Positions 47,094 through 58,596 of a stretch of DNA of 64,000 nt are shown here, one piece after another (within the stretch, counting starts at the first letter, position 1; every line of letters begins with the position of its first letter). This stretch comes from Caballeronia turbans. Lineage in GTDB: Bacteria > Pseudomonadota > Gammaproteobacteria > Burkholderiales > Burkholderiaceae. Made by a program: the position numbers and the translations under genes. The stretch is from assembly GCA_001544655.2 (NCBI GenBank), contig FCOD02000025.1, forward strand, positions 24,684 to 88,683, given 5' to 3'. Below the pieces are notes generated by a model. The model worked only from the letters and a program-made list of their open reading frames with translations. It did no database searches and was not told where the DNA came from.

Positions 47094-47333
47094 ATGGACA
47101 ACATCGAACAGCGCGTGAAGAAGATCGTCGCCGAACAACTGGGCGTGGCGGAAGCCGAAATCAAGAACGAAGCATCGTTCGTGAACGATCTGGGCGCTGA
47201 CTCGCTCGATACGGTCGAACTCGTGATGGCGCTGGAAGACGAATTCGGCATGGAAATTCCCGATGAAGAGGCCGAAAAGATCACCACGGTTCAGCAAGCG
47301 ATCGATTACGCTCGCGCGAACGTCAAGGCCTGA
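47094..47333 (+). CDS. acpP: acyl carrier protein
   Basis: 79 residues, acidic, four-helix. The phosphopantetheine attachment site [21 protein letters not shown] is intact. Carries growing acyl chains through the Fab enzymes. CGGAGGG before the ATG is a strong ribosome site. A long hairpin follows before fabF. Confidence 0.98.
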
Positions 47334-47399
47334 GGCCGGACGCGCCAGCGACTCATCGCTCAACCAGTTGATGCATCGTCGCTGCAAACCGATTTGACA

Positions 47400-47450
47400 G
47401 CCACAGGGCACACAGGGCGTTTCCTGTGGCCGCTGTGGCTTTTGTTTTTC
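47400..47450 (+). terminator. nested hairpin terminator/attenuator between acpP and fabF
   Basis: Outer stem GCCACAG (47400-47406) with CTGTGGC (47433-47439); inner stem CACAGG (47411-47416) with CCTGTG (47423-47428); then TTTTGTTTTTC. An alternative 8-bp pairing, GCCACAGG with CCTGTGGC (47423-47430), excludes the outer stem. It lies between acpP and fabF and should make acpP mRNA more abundant than fabF mRNA. Confidence 0.75.
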
Positions 47451-47475
47451 GTCATTCTATGGATAAGGGGTTACC

Positions 47476-48714
47476 GTGAGCCGTCGTCGAGTTGTTGTTA
47501 CAGGCCTGGGGCTCGTTTCGCCTGTCGGCAATACTGTTGCCGACGGCTGGGCCAATCTGGTCGCGGGCAAGTCGGGCATCGCCAATATCACGAAGTTCGA
47601 TGCGACGAACTTCTCCACGCGTTTCGCCGGCGAGGTGAAGGGCTTCAACATCGAAGACTACATGCCCGCCAAAGAGGCGCGCCATATGGATACCTTCATC
47701 CATTACGGCTTTGCCGCGGGCGTCCAGGCCGTGCAGGACAGCGGCCTCGAGATCACCGATGAGAACTCGGAGCGCGTGGGCGTCGTGGTCGGCTCGGGCA
47801 TCGGCGGTCTGCCGATGATCGAAATCACGCAGACCGAGCTGCTCAATCGCGGCCCGCGCCGCATTTCGCCGTTCTTCGTGCCGGCATCGATCATCAACAT
47901 GATCTCCGGCCATCTGTCGATCCGCTTCGGCCTGAAGGGCCCGAACCTGTCGATGGTCACGGCCTGCACCACCGGCCTGCATTGCATCGGCGAGGCGTCG
48001 CGCCTGATCGAATACGGCGATGCGGATGTCATGATCGCCGGGGGCGCGGAAGCGACGGTTTCCCCGCTCGGCATCGGCGGCTTCGCGGCGGCGCGCGCGC
48101 TTTCGCAACGCAACGACGATCCCGCGACGGCGAGCCGCCCGTGGGATACCGACCGCGACGGCTTCGTGCTCGGTGAAGGCGCGGGCGTGATGGTGCTCGA
48201 AGAGTACGAGCACGCGAAAAAGCGCGGCGCGAAGATCTATGCCGAGGTGCTCGGTTACGGCATGAGCGGCGACGCGTACCACATGACCGCGCCGCCGGAA
48301 GACGGTGACGGTGGCCGCCGCGCGATGGTCAACGCGATGAAGAACGCGCGCATCAATGCGGACGAGGTGAACTACGTCAACGCGCACGGCACGTCGACGC
48401 CGCTCGGCGACATCGCCGAGACGATCGGCATCACGCGCGCGCTCGGCGATCAGGCAAAGAAGGTCGTCGTGAACTCCACGAAGTCGATGACGGGTCACCT
48501 GCTGGGCGGCGCGGGCGGTCTGGAGTCGGTGTTCACTGTGCTTGCGATCCACAATCAGGTGTCGCCGCCGACCATCAACATCTTCAACCAGGATCCGAAG
48601 TGCGACCTGGACTACTGCGCGAACACGGCGCGGGAAATGAAGATCGACGTAGCGGTGAAGAACTCGTTCGGCTTCGGCGGCACGAACGGCTCCCTCGTCT
48701 TCAAGCGCCACTGA
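47476..48714 (+). CDS. fabF: beta-ketoacyl-ACP synthase II
   Basis: 412 residues with a GTG start ([18 protein letters not shown]) preceded by AAGGGG. Elongates acyl-ACP with malonyl-ACP. Catalytic Cys in [13 protein letters not shown], and two His in [12 protein letters not shown] and [13 protein letters not shown]. The final gene of the fab cluster. No terminator is seen before ygfX. Confidence 0.97.
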   Translation: MSRRRVVVTGLGLVSPVGNTVADGWANLVAGKSGIANITKFDATNFSTRFAGEVKGFNIEDYMPAKEARHMDTFIHYGFAAGVQAVQDSGLEITDENSERVGVVVGSGIGGLPMIEITQTELLNRGPRRISPFFVPASIINMISGHLSIRFGLKGPNLSMVTACTTGLHCIGEASRLIEYGDADVMIAGGAEATVSPLGIGGFAAARALSQRNDDPATASRPWDTDRDGFVLGEGAGVMVLEEYEHAKKRGAKIYAEVLGYGMSGDAYHMTAPPEDGDGGRRAMVNAMKNARINADEVNYVNAHGTSTPLGDIAETIGITRALGDQAKKVVVNSTKSMTGHLLGGAGGLESVFTVLAIHNQVSPPTINIFNQDPKCDLDYCANTAREMKIDVAVKNSFGFGGTNGSLVFKRH

Positions 48715-48745
48715 GCACGGCGCGCTCGTCATCAAGGGAATCGAT

Positions 48746-49213
48746 ATGGCGGGCGCGCGGGAAGATCGGCCGCATCGGGAAATCGGCACTACGCCGGGCG
48801 TCGCGATGCGGCCGTCGCGTTTTCTGCTGGGCGCGATGCTCGGATTCGCGGGTGTCGTGGGCGCGTCGGTGTTTCAGTGTGTCCTCGCGCACGCCGAACA
48901 CGCCGGGCATGCATCGGTGGCCTGCGCGGCGACGTTGGCGGTGCTTGCGCTCGCGTCGTATCGGTGGATGCGGGCTCAGCCTTCGGCCATCGGCCTTCTG
49001 TCGGACGGCCTCACGATCCGGAGCCGGACCGGGGCGGTGCGGTACACGCGCATCGCGGGATGCGCGCAATGGAGTGGACAACTCCTCGTCCTGACGGTTC
49101 TGGACACGCGTGAGCGGCGCGAAACGCTCGTCGTCGCTGCCGATTCCGTCGATTCCGATACCTTTCGGCAACTCTCGGTGCAGGCCCGCCGCGCCGCAGC
49201 TTCCCACCTGTAA
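48746..49213 (+). CDS. YgfX/CptA-like membrane protein
   Basis: 155 residues, two transmembrane helices at about 27-70. The C-terminal soluble part has the YgfX pattern LLSDGLTIRSRTGAVRYTR...DSVDSDTFRQLSVQARR, weakly conserved but correctly spaced. In E. coli YgfX pairs with SdhE and has been called a toxin (CptA). In Burkholderia relatives this gene sits exactly between fabF and rpoE. Assignment is based on pattern and position, so moderate. Confidence 0.65.
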   Translation: MAGAREDRPHREIGTTPGVAMRPSRFLLGAMLGFAGVVGASVFQCVLAHAEHAGHASVACAATLAVLALASYRWMRAQPSAIGLLSDGLTIRSRTGAVRYTRIAGCAQWSGQLLVLTVLDTRERRETLVVAADSVDSDTFRQLSVQARRAAASHL

Positions 49214-49241
49214 CGACTGTAACGGCACATGAGCGTACCGG

Positions 49242-49268
49242 TTGCCTTAAAGGCGGTAACGCTACAAT
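49242..49268 (+). promoter_or_regulatory. candidate sigma-70 promoter of rpoE
   Basis: TTGCCT (49242-49247) and TACAAT (49263-49268), spacing 15 nt, which is short. The -10 is good. No sigma-E type autoregulatory -35/-10 (GAACTT/TCTGA) is seen. Confidence 0.35.
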
Positions 49269-49308
49269 AGCCCTCCGCGCAACACCCAAAGTTAAACGGA
49301 TTTCACAG

Positions 49309-49908
49309 GTGAGCGAAAAAGAAATCGACCAATTGCTGGTCGAGCGTGTCCAGAAAGGTGACAAGGCCGCGTTCGAACTGCTGGTCGCCAAATACCACCG
49401 CAAGATCATTCGACTGATCTCGCGCCTCGTGCGCGACCCCGCCGAGGTCGAGGACGTCGCGCAGGACGCCTTCATCAAGGCCTACCGTGCGCTGCCGCAA
49501 TTTCGGGGTGAATCTGCGTTCTATACCTGGCTCTACCGGATTGCCGTCAACACGGCGAAGAACTACCTTGCGACACAGGGCCGCCGCGCTCCCACTTCTA
49601 CCGAGGCCGATGCTGAAGAAGCGGAAACTTTCTCCGACGCGGACCAACTAAGGGATATCAACACGCCTGAGTCGATGTTGATGAGCAAGCAGATCGCCGA
49701 AACGGTCAATGCTGCGATGGCGCTGTTGCCGGAGGAATTGCGCACTGCCATCACGCTCAGGGAAATTGAAGGTCTGAGTTACGAGGAAATCGCTGAAATG
49801 ATGGATTGCCCGATCGGCACCGTCAGATCGAGAATTTTTCGTGCTCGCGAAGCCATTGCGGCAAAATTGCGTCCGTTGTTGGACACTCCCGAAGGCAAGC
49901 GCTGGTAG
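49309..49908 (+). CDS. rpoE: ECF sigma factor RpoE/AlgU
   Basis: 199 residues with a GTG start. Sigma-70 region 2 (KAAFELLVAKYHRKIIRLISRLVRDPAEVEDVAQDAFIKAYRAL) and region 4 (LPEELRTAITLREIEGLSYEEIAEMMDCPIGTVRSRIFRAREAI) are complete. Controls the envelope-stress response; the following genes rseA, rseB and mucD form its regulatory circuit. Very close in layout to AlgU-MucA-MucB-MucD of Pseudomonas. Confidence 0.96.
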   Translation: MSEKEIDQLLVERVQKGDKAAFELLVAKYHRKIIRLISRLVRDPAEVEDVAQDAFIKAYRALPQFRGESAFYTWLYRIAVNTAKNYLATQGRRAPTSTEADAEEAETFSDADQLRDINTPESMLMSKQIAETVNAAMALLPEELRTAITLREIEGLSYEEIAEMMDCPIGTVRSRIFRAREAIAAKLRPLLDTPEGKRW

Positions 49909-49989
49909 GCAGCGGAAATCCTAGGGGCAGGGACGCGATATCTGGGTTGGTGGTGTCACAACGGGGTGTGGTCAAGGATGGGGAGCATC

Positions 49990-50613
49990 ATGGGGTCGGT
50001 CTCGATGCAGAATCAAACACAGGCGGGTTTGCGCGGCGAGCGCATGTCGGCGTTCGTCGACGGTGAATCGCTCGAAGAAATGGGCGGTGTCAGCCAGTTT
50101 CTCGCGGACCTGAAAAGCGACGAACGTGCAGCGTGGTCGGCCTATCACCTGATCGGCGACGCCCTGCGTTCCGACGATCTCGCGGTCAGCCCGGCGCGCA
50201 GCAGTGCGTTCATGGCCGCATTCTCCGAGCGCTTCGAAGCCGAAGCGCATGTGCTTGCTCCAGCCGCGGCGGCGAAAGCGCGGGGCGGCGTGCTGCGCCG
50301 TCGCGTGATGCCGGCCTTTGCGGTGGCCGCGGCCGCCGCCACACTGACGTGGATCGTCGTGCCGCAACTGCAAGGCGTGGGCGGCCGAGCCGACACCCAG
50401 GTGGCGAGCGTCGCACCGGCGGATTCGATGCAGCGCGTCGCGCTCGCGTCGGTGCCCGCGGCAACCACGCGCACGCCGATCGTGGAAGCGAACATCATCC
50501 GCGACGCGGATCTCGATCAATACCTCGAAGCGCATCAGCAATTCTCCCAGCAGCCTTCGATGCCCGGTTCCATGCCTTTGATTCGCGCGGCGGCTACGTC
50601 GCAGGGCCAATAA
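49990..50613 (+). CDS. rseA: anti-sigma factor RseA/MucA family
   Basis: 207 residues from MGSVSMQNQTQAG with GGGGAG 4 nt before the ATG; two upstream in-frame ATGs lack this. An N-terminal cytoplasmic sigma-binding region (RMSAFVDGESLEEMGGVSQFL, WSAYHLIGDALRS) is followed by one transmembrane helix (MPAFAVAAAAATLTWIVV) and a periplasmic Ala/Gln-rich tail. Holds RpoE inactive at the membrane until regulated proteolysis. Confidence 0.92.
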   Translation: MGSVSMQNQTQAGLRGERMSAFVDGESLEEMGGVSQFLADLKSDERAAWSAYHLIGDALRSDDLAVSPARSSAFMAAFSERFEAEAHVLAPAAAAKARGGVLRRRVMPAFAVAAAAATLTWIVVPQLQGVGGRADTQVASVAPADSMQRVALASVPAATTRTPIVEANIIRDADLDQYLEAHQQFSQQPSMPGSMPLIRAAATSQGQ

Positions 50614-50617
50614 TTTG

Positions 50618-51661
50618 ATGCTGAATGTGCGGTTGAATAAAACAAGATACTGGGGGCGGCTGCCGGCGTTGATGCTCTGCGCAGCCGCGTTGTTGACGGC
50701 GGCATCGGGTTCCTACGCCCAGGGAGACGATCCCGCCGCTGTTCGCAAGACAGCCGCCAGCCTGCTCAACCGCATTCATGAAGCGGCACAGCAGCAGAAT
50801 TACGAAGGGACGTTTGTCTATCAACGCGGCGCGACGGTTCAATCGTCGCGTATCACGCATGTCGCGACGCGCGGCGACGGCGAATACGAATCGCTCGAAA
50901 GTCTCGATGGCGCGCCGCGCAAGATGCTGCGTCACGACGACGACATGTTCACGTTCGTGCCGGAACGGCATCTTCTCGTCGTCGAGCATCGGCAGAACCG
51001 GGATTCTTTCCCCGCGCTGCTCGCAACCAGCGGCGACCAGGTGCTCGGGGTCTACGAGCCGAAGCTTCTGGGCAACGATCGTGTCGCGGGCGTGGACAGC
51101 CAGGTGCTGGAACTCGATCCGAAAGATTCCTGGCGATTCGCCTACAAACTCTGGGCCGACGCGAAAACCGGCTTGCTGCTGCGCGCGCAGACGCTCGATC
51201 CGGACGGTCAGGTGCTCGAACAGCTTTCATTCTCGCAAGTGCGCATCGGCGGGCCGATCGACAAGGCGCCGATCGCGAACGGCATCCGCGGCACGTCGGG
51301 CTGGACCATCGTGCGGCCGCCCGTTCAGCCGGTCGACATGGAAGCGCAAGGCTGGCAACTGACGCCGAATATCGCGGGTTTTCGCAAGATTCGCGAGCTT
51401 CGCCGTCCGATGGCGTCGAGCCAGCAGGGCCAACCGCCGATTCCGGTCGATCAGGCCGTGTTTTCGGATGGCCTCGCGACGATCTCCGTTTTCGTCGAGC
51501 CGGTCGAAAAAAATACGCGCAAGGAAGGCGCGGGCAATAGCGGCGCCACGCATGTTTTGGTGAAGCGCCGCGGGGATTTCTGGATCACCTTGCTGGGCGA
51601 AGTGCCGCAAGCCACATTGCAGCAATTTGCTTCTACCATAGAATACAAGCCTTCCAAGTAA
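50618..51661 (+). CDS. rseB: periplasmic anti-sigma co-regulator RseB/MucB
   Basis: 347 residues with a signal peptide (ALLTAASGSYAQ). Two beta-rich domains: N-terminal LolA-like (NYEGTFVYQRGATVQSSRITH, EYESLESLDGAPRKMLRHDD) and C-terminal (WRFAYKLWADAKTGLLLRAQTLD). RseB shields RseA from cleavage and senses lipopolysaccharide/mislocalised lipid. The start codons TTG and ATG lie 3 nt apart; ATG is used. Confidence 0.94.
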   Translation: MLNVRLNKTRYWGRLPALMLCAAALLTAASGSYAQGDDPAAVRKTAASLLNRIHEAAQQQNYEGTFVYQRGATVQSSRITHVATRGDGEYESLESLDGAPRKMLRHDDDMFTFVPERHLLVVEHRQNRDSFPALLATSGDQVLGVYEPKLLGNDRVAGVDSQVLELDPKDSWRFAYKLWADAKTGLLLRAQTLDPDGQVLEQLSFSQVRIGGPIDKAPIANGIRGTSGWTIVRPPVQPVDMEAQGWQLTPNIAGFRKIRELRRPMASSQQGQPPIPVDQAVFSDGLATISVFVEPVEKNTRKEGAGNSGATHVLVKRRGDFWITLLGEVPQATLQQFASTIEYKPSK

Positions 51662-51681
51662 TCCAGATCCCGGCCTTACAT

Positions 51682-53217
51682 ATGAGCAACTTCTCGCTGC
51701 GCAAGTTCATCGCGGCCGCGGCGCTCGCCGTGTGCCTGCCGTTCGTATCGCAATCTGCGTCAGCGGCGCCCACGGTGAACCTGCCGGACTTCACGACGCT
51801 CGTCGACAAGGTGGGGCCCTCGGTCGTGAACATTCGCACGACCTCGCGCGTTGGTTCGAGCAGCGACCTGCGCGGTCTGCCGCCGGGCCTCGATGAAGGC
51901 GATATGTCCGAGTTCTTTCGCCGCTTCTTTGGCATTCCGATGCCCGGCCAGCCTCCGCGCGGCGGCGGTGGCGGCAACAACGGCGGCGGTGGCAGCGGCG
52001 GCGACCAGGGCAAGGGCGGTAGCCGCAGCGCGCCCGACGACAACCAGGACAACTCGGAGCAAAGCAGCGGCGTCGGCTCGGGCTTCATCCTGTCCACCGA
52101 TGGTTACGTGATGACCAACGCGCACGTCGTCGACGATGCGGACACCATCTACGTCACGCTCACCGACAAACGCGAATTCAAGGCGCGGCTCGTCGGCGTG
52201 GACGAGCGCACGGACGTGGCCGTCGTGAAGATCAGCGCGACGAATCTGCCGGCGATCACCATCGGCGATTCGAACAAGGTGCGCGTCGGCGAGTGGGTGC
52301 TCGCAATTGGTTCGCCGTTCGGCCTGGACAACACGGTGACCGCGGGCATCGTCAGCGCGAAGGGCCGTGACACGGGCGATTACCTGCCGTTCATTCAGAC
52401 CGATGTCGCCGTGAATCCGGGCAACTCGGGCGGTCCGCTCATCAACATGGCGGGCGAGGTGATCGGTATCAATTCTCAAATCTACAGCCGCACGGGCGGC
52501 TTCATGGGCATCTCGTTCGCGATTCCGATCGACGAAGCGATGCGCGTGGCGGATCAGCTGAAGGCGTCGGGCAAAGTCGTGCGTGGGCGCATCGCGGTGG
52601 CGATTGGCGAAGTGACAAAGGATGTCGCGGATTCGCTCGGGCTGCCGAAGGCGCAGGGCGCACTCGTTTCTAGCGTCGAATCGGGCGGTCCGGCCGACCG
52701 GGCGGGCGTGCAGCCGGGCGACATCATCCTGAAGTTCAACGGCCAGAACGTCGAGACCGCGACCGATCTGCCCCGCATGGTCGGCGACACCAAGCCCGGT
52801 ACCAAGACCACGCTGACGGTCTGGCGCAAGGGCCAGACGCGCGATCTGTCTGTCGTCGTGGCTGAAATGCAGCCGGACAAGGTCGCGAAGACCGAGCAGA
52901 AGAAGGCGCCGCAACCGAAGGAGCGCGCGAGTAATTCGCTCGGGATGGCGGTAAGCGACATTCCGGCCGACCAGAAGAAGGCGCTCAAGCTGTCGAGCGG
53001 CGTTCAGATCGATGCCGTCGAAGGGCCGGCGGCGCGCGCAGGCTTCCAGAAGGGCGACATCATCATGCGCATCGGCGATACGGATATCACGAGCGCGAAG
53101 CAGTTCCAGGAAGTCGCGCAAGGTCTGGACGCCAGCAAGATGGTCGCCATTCTCGTGCGTCGCGGCGACAACACGCAGTTCGTGCCGCTGCGCCCGCGCG
53201 TGCCGGCGCAGAAGTAA
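51682..53217 (+). CDS. mucD: Do/DegP-like periplasmic serine protease (MucD)
   Basis: 511 residues with a signal peptide (FVSQSASA-A). Trypsin-like catalytic triad: His in TNAHVVDDADTI, Asp in ERTDVAVVKI, Ser in NPGNSGGPLINM. Two PDZ domains at about 300-385 and 430-500. A Gly/Asn-rich insertion (about residues 92-115) lies between the first strand and the protease core. Degrades misfolded envelope proteins and is the output of the rpoE circuit upstream. Confidence 0.95.
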   Translation: MSNFSLRKFIAAAALAVCLPFVSQSASAAPTVNLPDFTTLVDKVGPSVVNIRTTSRVGSSSDLRGLPPGLDEGDMSEFFRRFFGIPMPGQPPRGGGGGNNGGGGSGGDQGKGGSRSAPDDNQDNSEQSSGVGSGFILSTDGYVMTNAHVVDDADTIYVTLTDKREFKARLVGVDERTDVAVVKISATNLPAITIGDSNKVRVGEWVLAIGSPFGLDNTVTAGIVSAKGRDTGDYLPFIQTDVAVNPGNSGGPLINMAGEVIGINSQIYSRTGGFMGISFAIPIDEAMRVADQLKASGKVVRGRIAVAIGEVTKDVADSLGLPKAQGALVSSVESGGPADRAGVQPGDIILKFNGQNVETATDLPRMVGDTKPGTKTTLTVWRKGQTRDLSVVVAEMQPDKVAKTEQKKAPQPKERASNSLGMAVSDIPADQKKALKLSSGVQIDAVEGPAARAGFQKGDIIMRIGDTDITSAKQFQEVAQGLDASKMVAILVRRGDNTQFVPLRPRVPAQK

Positions 53218-53221
53218 GCGC

Positions 53222-53482
53222 ATGACGTCGTCTTCGGGCGCGCCTTTTGTGCTGTACGGGCGCGCCTGGTGTCATCTCTGCGAGGAGATGCGGGCCGAAC
53301 TGGAGCCGATCGCCGCGCGGCACGGTATGGCGATCGAATGGATCGATATCGACGAAGATCCGCTGCTGGAGGCGCGCTACGACGAGCGCGTGCCCGTGCT
53401 CACGCTCGACGGCGTCGAGTTGTGCCAGTACCGGCTCGATCTTCGCGCCGTGTACGCGGTGCTCGGCGCGCGTGAGCCGTAA
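53222..53482 (+). CDS. glutaredoxin/thioredoxin-fold small protein
   Basis: 86 residues from MTSSSGAPFVLYGRAW. The C-x2-C redox motif is in AWCHLCEEM, and the cis-Pro loop is VPVLTLDG. The pattern corresponds to the glutaredoxin-like family (DUF836), conserved between mucD and lepA in Burkholderia relatives. Probably a cytoplasmic thiol-disulfide protein. Stop codon followed by a short gap to lepA. Confidence 0.85.
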   Translation: MTSSSGAPFVLYGRAWCHLCEEMRAELEPIAARHGMAIEWIDIDEDPLLEARYDERVPVLTLDGVELCQYRLDLRAVYAVLGAREP

Positions 53483-53616
53483 GTGCGGCAAAGGCGAAAT
53501 CCGCCGGGCCACCCCCGTTTTCGGCTAAAATGCAGAAGTTTTCCCCCAAATTTTCAAGGCGTGCTCCGCGTTGGTGAGGGCGCGCCTTTTTCGCTTTTTT
53601 TGGCTTGCGGCACTGA

Positions 53617-55407
<1,791 letters not shown>

Positions 55408-55452
55408 TGCTGGCGCCGCGAGGCAAACAACGATAACAACCGGAAGCGATTG

Positions 55453-56346
55453 ATGAATTTCGCATTGATTCTTTTGATGCTCGTCGTCTTGACGGGTATT
55501 GCATGGGTGCTCGACAAACTGGTGTTTCTGCCGCAACGGCGGCGCGCCGCCGAGGCCACAGTGGCGGAGTTCGACCGCCAGCAGGAGCGCGTAGGGGAAC
55601 GGTTCGCTGATGAAAACGCCGCGCAGACGCGCGCCCGCCTGCGCGACGACAAGCTGCGTCAGCCGTGGTGGCTCGAATACACGGCGAGCTTCTTTCCGGT
55701 GATTCTTGCGGTGTTCGTGGTGCGCTCGTTCATCGTCGAGCCGTTCAAGATTCCGTCGGGCTCGATGGTTCCGACCTTGCTCGTCGGCGACTTCATCCTC
55801 GTGAACAAGTACGAGTACGGTCTGCGCATGCCGATCACCAACGCGAAGCTGACGAACGGCAGCCCGTTGAAGCGCGGCGATGTCGTGGTGTTCCGCTATC
55901 CGAAGGACGAATCGGTCGACTACATCAAGCGTGTCATCGGTCTGCCCGGCGACACGGTCGCGTATGAAGACAAGAAGCTCACGATCAACGGCAAGCCGGT
56001 GCCCGAAACGCCGCTGCCGGACTATTTCGATGACGAGCGCATCGGATACGCGAAGCAGTTCGAGGAAGACCTCGACGGCCGCAAGAACGCGATCCTGAAC
56101 AATCCGCAAGTGCCGCCGTTTGTCGTCGGCGCGGACGACTTCCCGTTTCGCGACAACTGCAACTACAACGCGCAGGGCGTCACGTGCAAGGTGCCCCCGG
56201 GCAATTACTTCATGATGGGCGATAACCGCGACAACAGCGCGGACAGCCGCTACTGGGGATTCGTGCCGGACAACAACATCGTCGGGCGCGCGTTCTTCAT
56301 CTGGATGAACTTCAGCAATCTGAAGCGCATCGGTTCGTTCCAGTGA
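55453..56346 (+). CDS. lepB: signal peptidase I
   Basis: 297 residues. Two N-terminal transmembrane helices ([19 protein letters not shown] and [19 protein letters not shown]) followed by the periplasmic catalytic domain: Ser in [11 protein letters not shown] and Lys in [11 protein letters not shown]. The SRYWGFVP and [10 protein letters not shown] boxes are present. Cleaves Sec signal peptides. Precedes rnc as in most Proteobacteria. Confidence 0.97.
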   Translation: MNFALILLMLVVLTGIAWVLDKLVFLPQRRRAAEATVAEFDRQQERVGERFADENAAQTRARLRDDKLRQPWWLEYTASFFPVILAVFVVRSFIVEPFKIPSGSMVPTLLVGDFILVNKYEYGLRMPITNAKLTNGSPLKRGDVVVFRYPKDESVDYIKRVIGLPGDTVAYEDKKLTINGKPVPETPLPDYFDDERIGYAKQFEEDLDGRKNAILNNPQVPPFVVGADDFPFRDNCNYNAQGVTCKVPPGNYFMMGDNRDNSADSRYWGFVPDNNIVGRAFFIWMNFSNLKRIGSFQ

Positions 56347-56353
56347 AGCAAGT

Positions 56354-56387
56354 AACGCCGGTTGGTCTCCATCAGACGACCGGCGTT
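56354..56387 (+). other. long hairpin in the lepB-rnc gap (candidate rnc leader)
   Basis: AACGCCGGT (56354-56362) pairs with ACCGGCGTT (56379-56387), 9 bp, extended inward by GTCT/AGAC pairing. No T run follows, so it is not a terminator. E. coli rnc is autoregulated by RNase III cleavage of a leader hairpin; this could be the equivalent. Confidence 0.45.
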
Positions 56388-56497
56388 CGTCACGATTAAA
56401 ACAAGCTTCGAAACGGCGTGAAGAAGCGCGGCTAACACCGTCTCGCCACGCGTTTTCCGGCGTCGGCCGGCGGAATCGTCCGCCCCCGCGCCCGCGT

Positions 56498-56503
56498 TAT
56501 ACT
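56498..56503 (+). promoter_or_regulatory. candidate -10 directly before rnc
   Basis: TATACT 6 bp before the rnc ATG, so that transcription might start at or near the ATG itself (leaderless). No ribosome site precedes the ATG. The -35 is poor. Confidence 0.3.
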
Positions 56504-56509
56504 CTCTCC

Positions 56510-57634
56510 ATGCCATCTTCTCCGTTGGAAAGCCGGCTGCGGTACGAATTTCGCAATGCGGAATTGCTGCGCCAGGCGATGACCCACCGCAGTCACAGCG
56601 CCACGCACAATGAACGGCTCGAATTTCTCGGCGATTCCGTTCTAAATTGCGTGGTGGCGGCGCTTTTGTTCCAACGATTCAGCAAACTCGATGAAGGCGA
56701 CCTGTCGCGCGTGCGCGCGAATCTGGTCAAACAGCAGTCGCTTTACGAGATCGCGCAGGCGCTCAACGTGTCCGAAGGCCTGAGGCTCGGCGAAGGGGAA
56801 CTGCGCAGTGGCGGTTTCCGCCGTCCGTCGATTCTGGCCGATACCCTCGAAGCCATCTTTGGCGCGATCTTCCTCGATGGCGGTTTCGACGCCGCATACA
56901 CGGTCATCAAGCGGCTCTACACGCCGGTGCTCGATCACATCGATCCGCGCACCATTGGCAAGGATGCGAAGACGCTGCTGCAGGAGTATCTCCAGGGTCA
57001 CAAGATCGCGCTGCCGACTTATACCGTGATCGCGACTCACGGCGCCGCGCACAATCAGCAGTTCGAAGTCGAATGTACGGTGCCGAAGCTCGACGTTAAG
57101 GTGTCGGGTTCCGGCGCGAGCCGCCGCGCCGCCGAACAGGCCGCCGCTAAAAAGGCGCTCGACGAAGTGGTGGCCGCCGCGCCGACGCTCGGCGTCAAGC
57201 CAAAGCGCAAGGGCGCGCGCGCCGCGAAGCAGGTCGAACCCGAAGTGGTCCCCGGCGTCACCGGCATTCAGACGGCACTCGATCTGCGTTCTCCCGACCG
57301 ACGCGAGCGCCATCATGCTCAGCACGGCGCGCAAGCAGGCGCGCCGGAACGTCCGGCCACCGCGCCGCTCGCCGTGATCCGTGCGACGCATGTCGAGCCG
57401 TCCGCGGGCGCCTATGCCGCCGCCGACAAGCCCGACCGCGCCGTGATCCACAAGCCGGAGAAAGCGGCGAAAGGCGACACGATGCAGGCGTCCGAGCGAA
57501 GCGCCAACGCAGACAAGCCCGCGCCATCCGACGATCGCGACGACGAGCCCGCAGCCGACACCGAGACGCGCAACACCACGAGCCCGGATGTGATCGCGGG
57601 CCGCATCGTGCGTGCCGCCGACGCCGGCCACTGA
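56510..57634 (+). CDS. rnc: ribonuclease III
   Basis: 374 residues. The RNase III signature [14 protein letters not shown] and the second metal-binding region [15 protein letters not shown] form the catalytic domain (1-150); a dsRNA-binding domain follows (about 155-222: [40 protein letters not shown]). The last 150 residues are a low-complexity, Ala/Asp/Glu/Arg-rich extension not found in E. coli (226 aa) but common in Burkholderia. Processes rRNA and double-stranded RNA. Confidence 0.96.
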   Translation: MPSSPLESRLRYEFRNAELLRQAMTHRSHSATHNERLEFLGDSVLNCVVAALLFQRFSKLDEGDLSRVRANLVKQQSLYEIAQALNVSEGLRLGEGELRSGGFRRPSILADTLEAIFGAIFLDGGFDAAYTVIKRLYTPVLDHIDPRTIGKDAKTLLQEYLQGHKIALPTYTVIATHGAAHNQQFEVECTVPKLDVKVSGSGASRRAAEQAAAKKALDEVVAAAPTLGVKPKRKGARAAKQVEPEVVPGVTGIQTALDLRSPDRRERHHAQHGAQAGAPERPATAPLAVIRATHVEPSAGAYAAADKPDRAVIHKPEKAAKGDTMQASERSANADKPAPSDDRDDEPAADTETRNTTSPDVIAGRIVRAADAGH

Positions 57635-57693
57635 CGCGCGCCGCCGCGCACATCGCGCACACGCGCCCCAACGATTTCTTGCCGCACACATCT

Positions 57694-58593
57694 ATGAACG
57701 CTCCTACTTCTTCCGGTTTCCGCTGCGGCATGGTCGCGATCGTCGGCCGTCCCAACGTCGGCAAGTCGACGCTGATGAACGCGCTCGTCGGTCAGAAGGT
57801 GAGCATCACCTCGCGCAAGGCGCAGACGACTCGTCACCGCATCACGGGCATCAATACGCTCGACGACGCGCAGTACATCTTCGTCGATACGCCCGGCTTC
57901 CAGACACGCCATAGCACCGCGCTCAACCGCTCGCTGAACCGTGCGGTGACGTCGACGCTGACTTCCGTCGATGCGATTCTCTTCGTGATCGAAGCGGGCC
58001 GCTTCGGTCCCGACGACCAGAAAGTGCTCGACCTGATCCCGGCCGGCACTCCCACGCTGCTGATCGCCAACAAGCTCGATCGCGTCGGCGACAAGGATTC
58101 GCTTTTTCCCTTCATGCAGCAGATGTCGGCGCTGCGCGAATTTCGCGAGATCGTGCCGCTGTCGGCCAAGCATCCTGAGGACATCAAGCGGCTTTTGTCC
58201 GTCGTGAAGCCCTATTTGCCGGAAGGCGAGCCGATCTACGGCGAGGACGATCTGACCGATCGCAGCGAGCGCTTCCTCGCGGCCGAAATCCTGCGCGAGA
58301 AAGTCTTTCGCTGGACCGGCGACGAGTTGCCGTACACGAGCACGGTGCTCATCGAAAAATTCGAGACCGAAGGGCGCCTGCGCCGCGTCTTCGCGACGAT
58401 TCTCGTCGACCGCGACGGTCACAAGGCGATGATCATCGGCCAGAAGGGCGCGAAGCTGAAGCAGATCAGTACCGAAGCGCGACTCGACATGGAGAAGCTC
58501 TTCGATGGCCCCGTGTATCTCGAAACCTTCGTCAAGGTGAAGAGCGGCTGGGCGGACAACGAAGCCGGCCTGCGCGCATACGGCTACGAGTGA
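57694..58593 (+). CDS. era: GTPase Era
   Basis: 299 residues from [12 protein letters not shown] motifs [22 protein letters not shown] and NKLDRV, and the C-terminal KH domain ([21 protein letters not shown]). Assists 16S rRNA 3'-end maturation and 30S assembly. Directly after rnc, as in E. coli. Confidence 0.97.
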   Translation: MNAPTSSGFRCGMVAIVGRPNVGKSTLMNALVGQKVSITSRKAQTTRHRITGINTLDDAQYIFVDTPGFQTRHSTALNRSLNRAVTSTLTSVDAILFVIEAGRFGPDDQKVLDLIPAGTPTLLIANKLDRVGDKDSLFPFMQQMSALREFREIVPLSAKHPEDIKRLLSVVKPYLPEGEPIYGEDDLTDRSERFLAAEILREKVFRWTGDELPYTSTVLIEKFETEGRLRRVFATILVDRDGHKAMIIGQKGAKLKQISTEARLDMEKLFDGPVYLETFVKVKSGWADNEAGLRAYGYE

Positions 58594-58596
58594 TGC

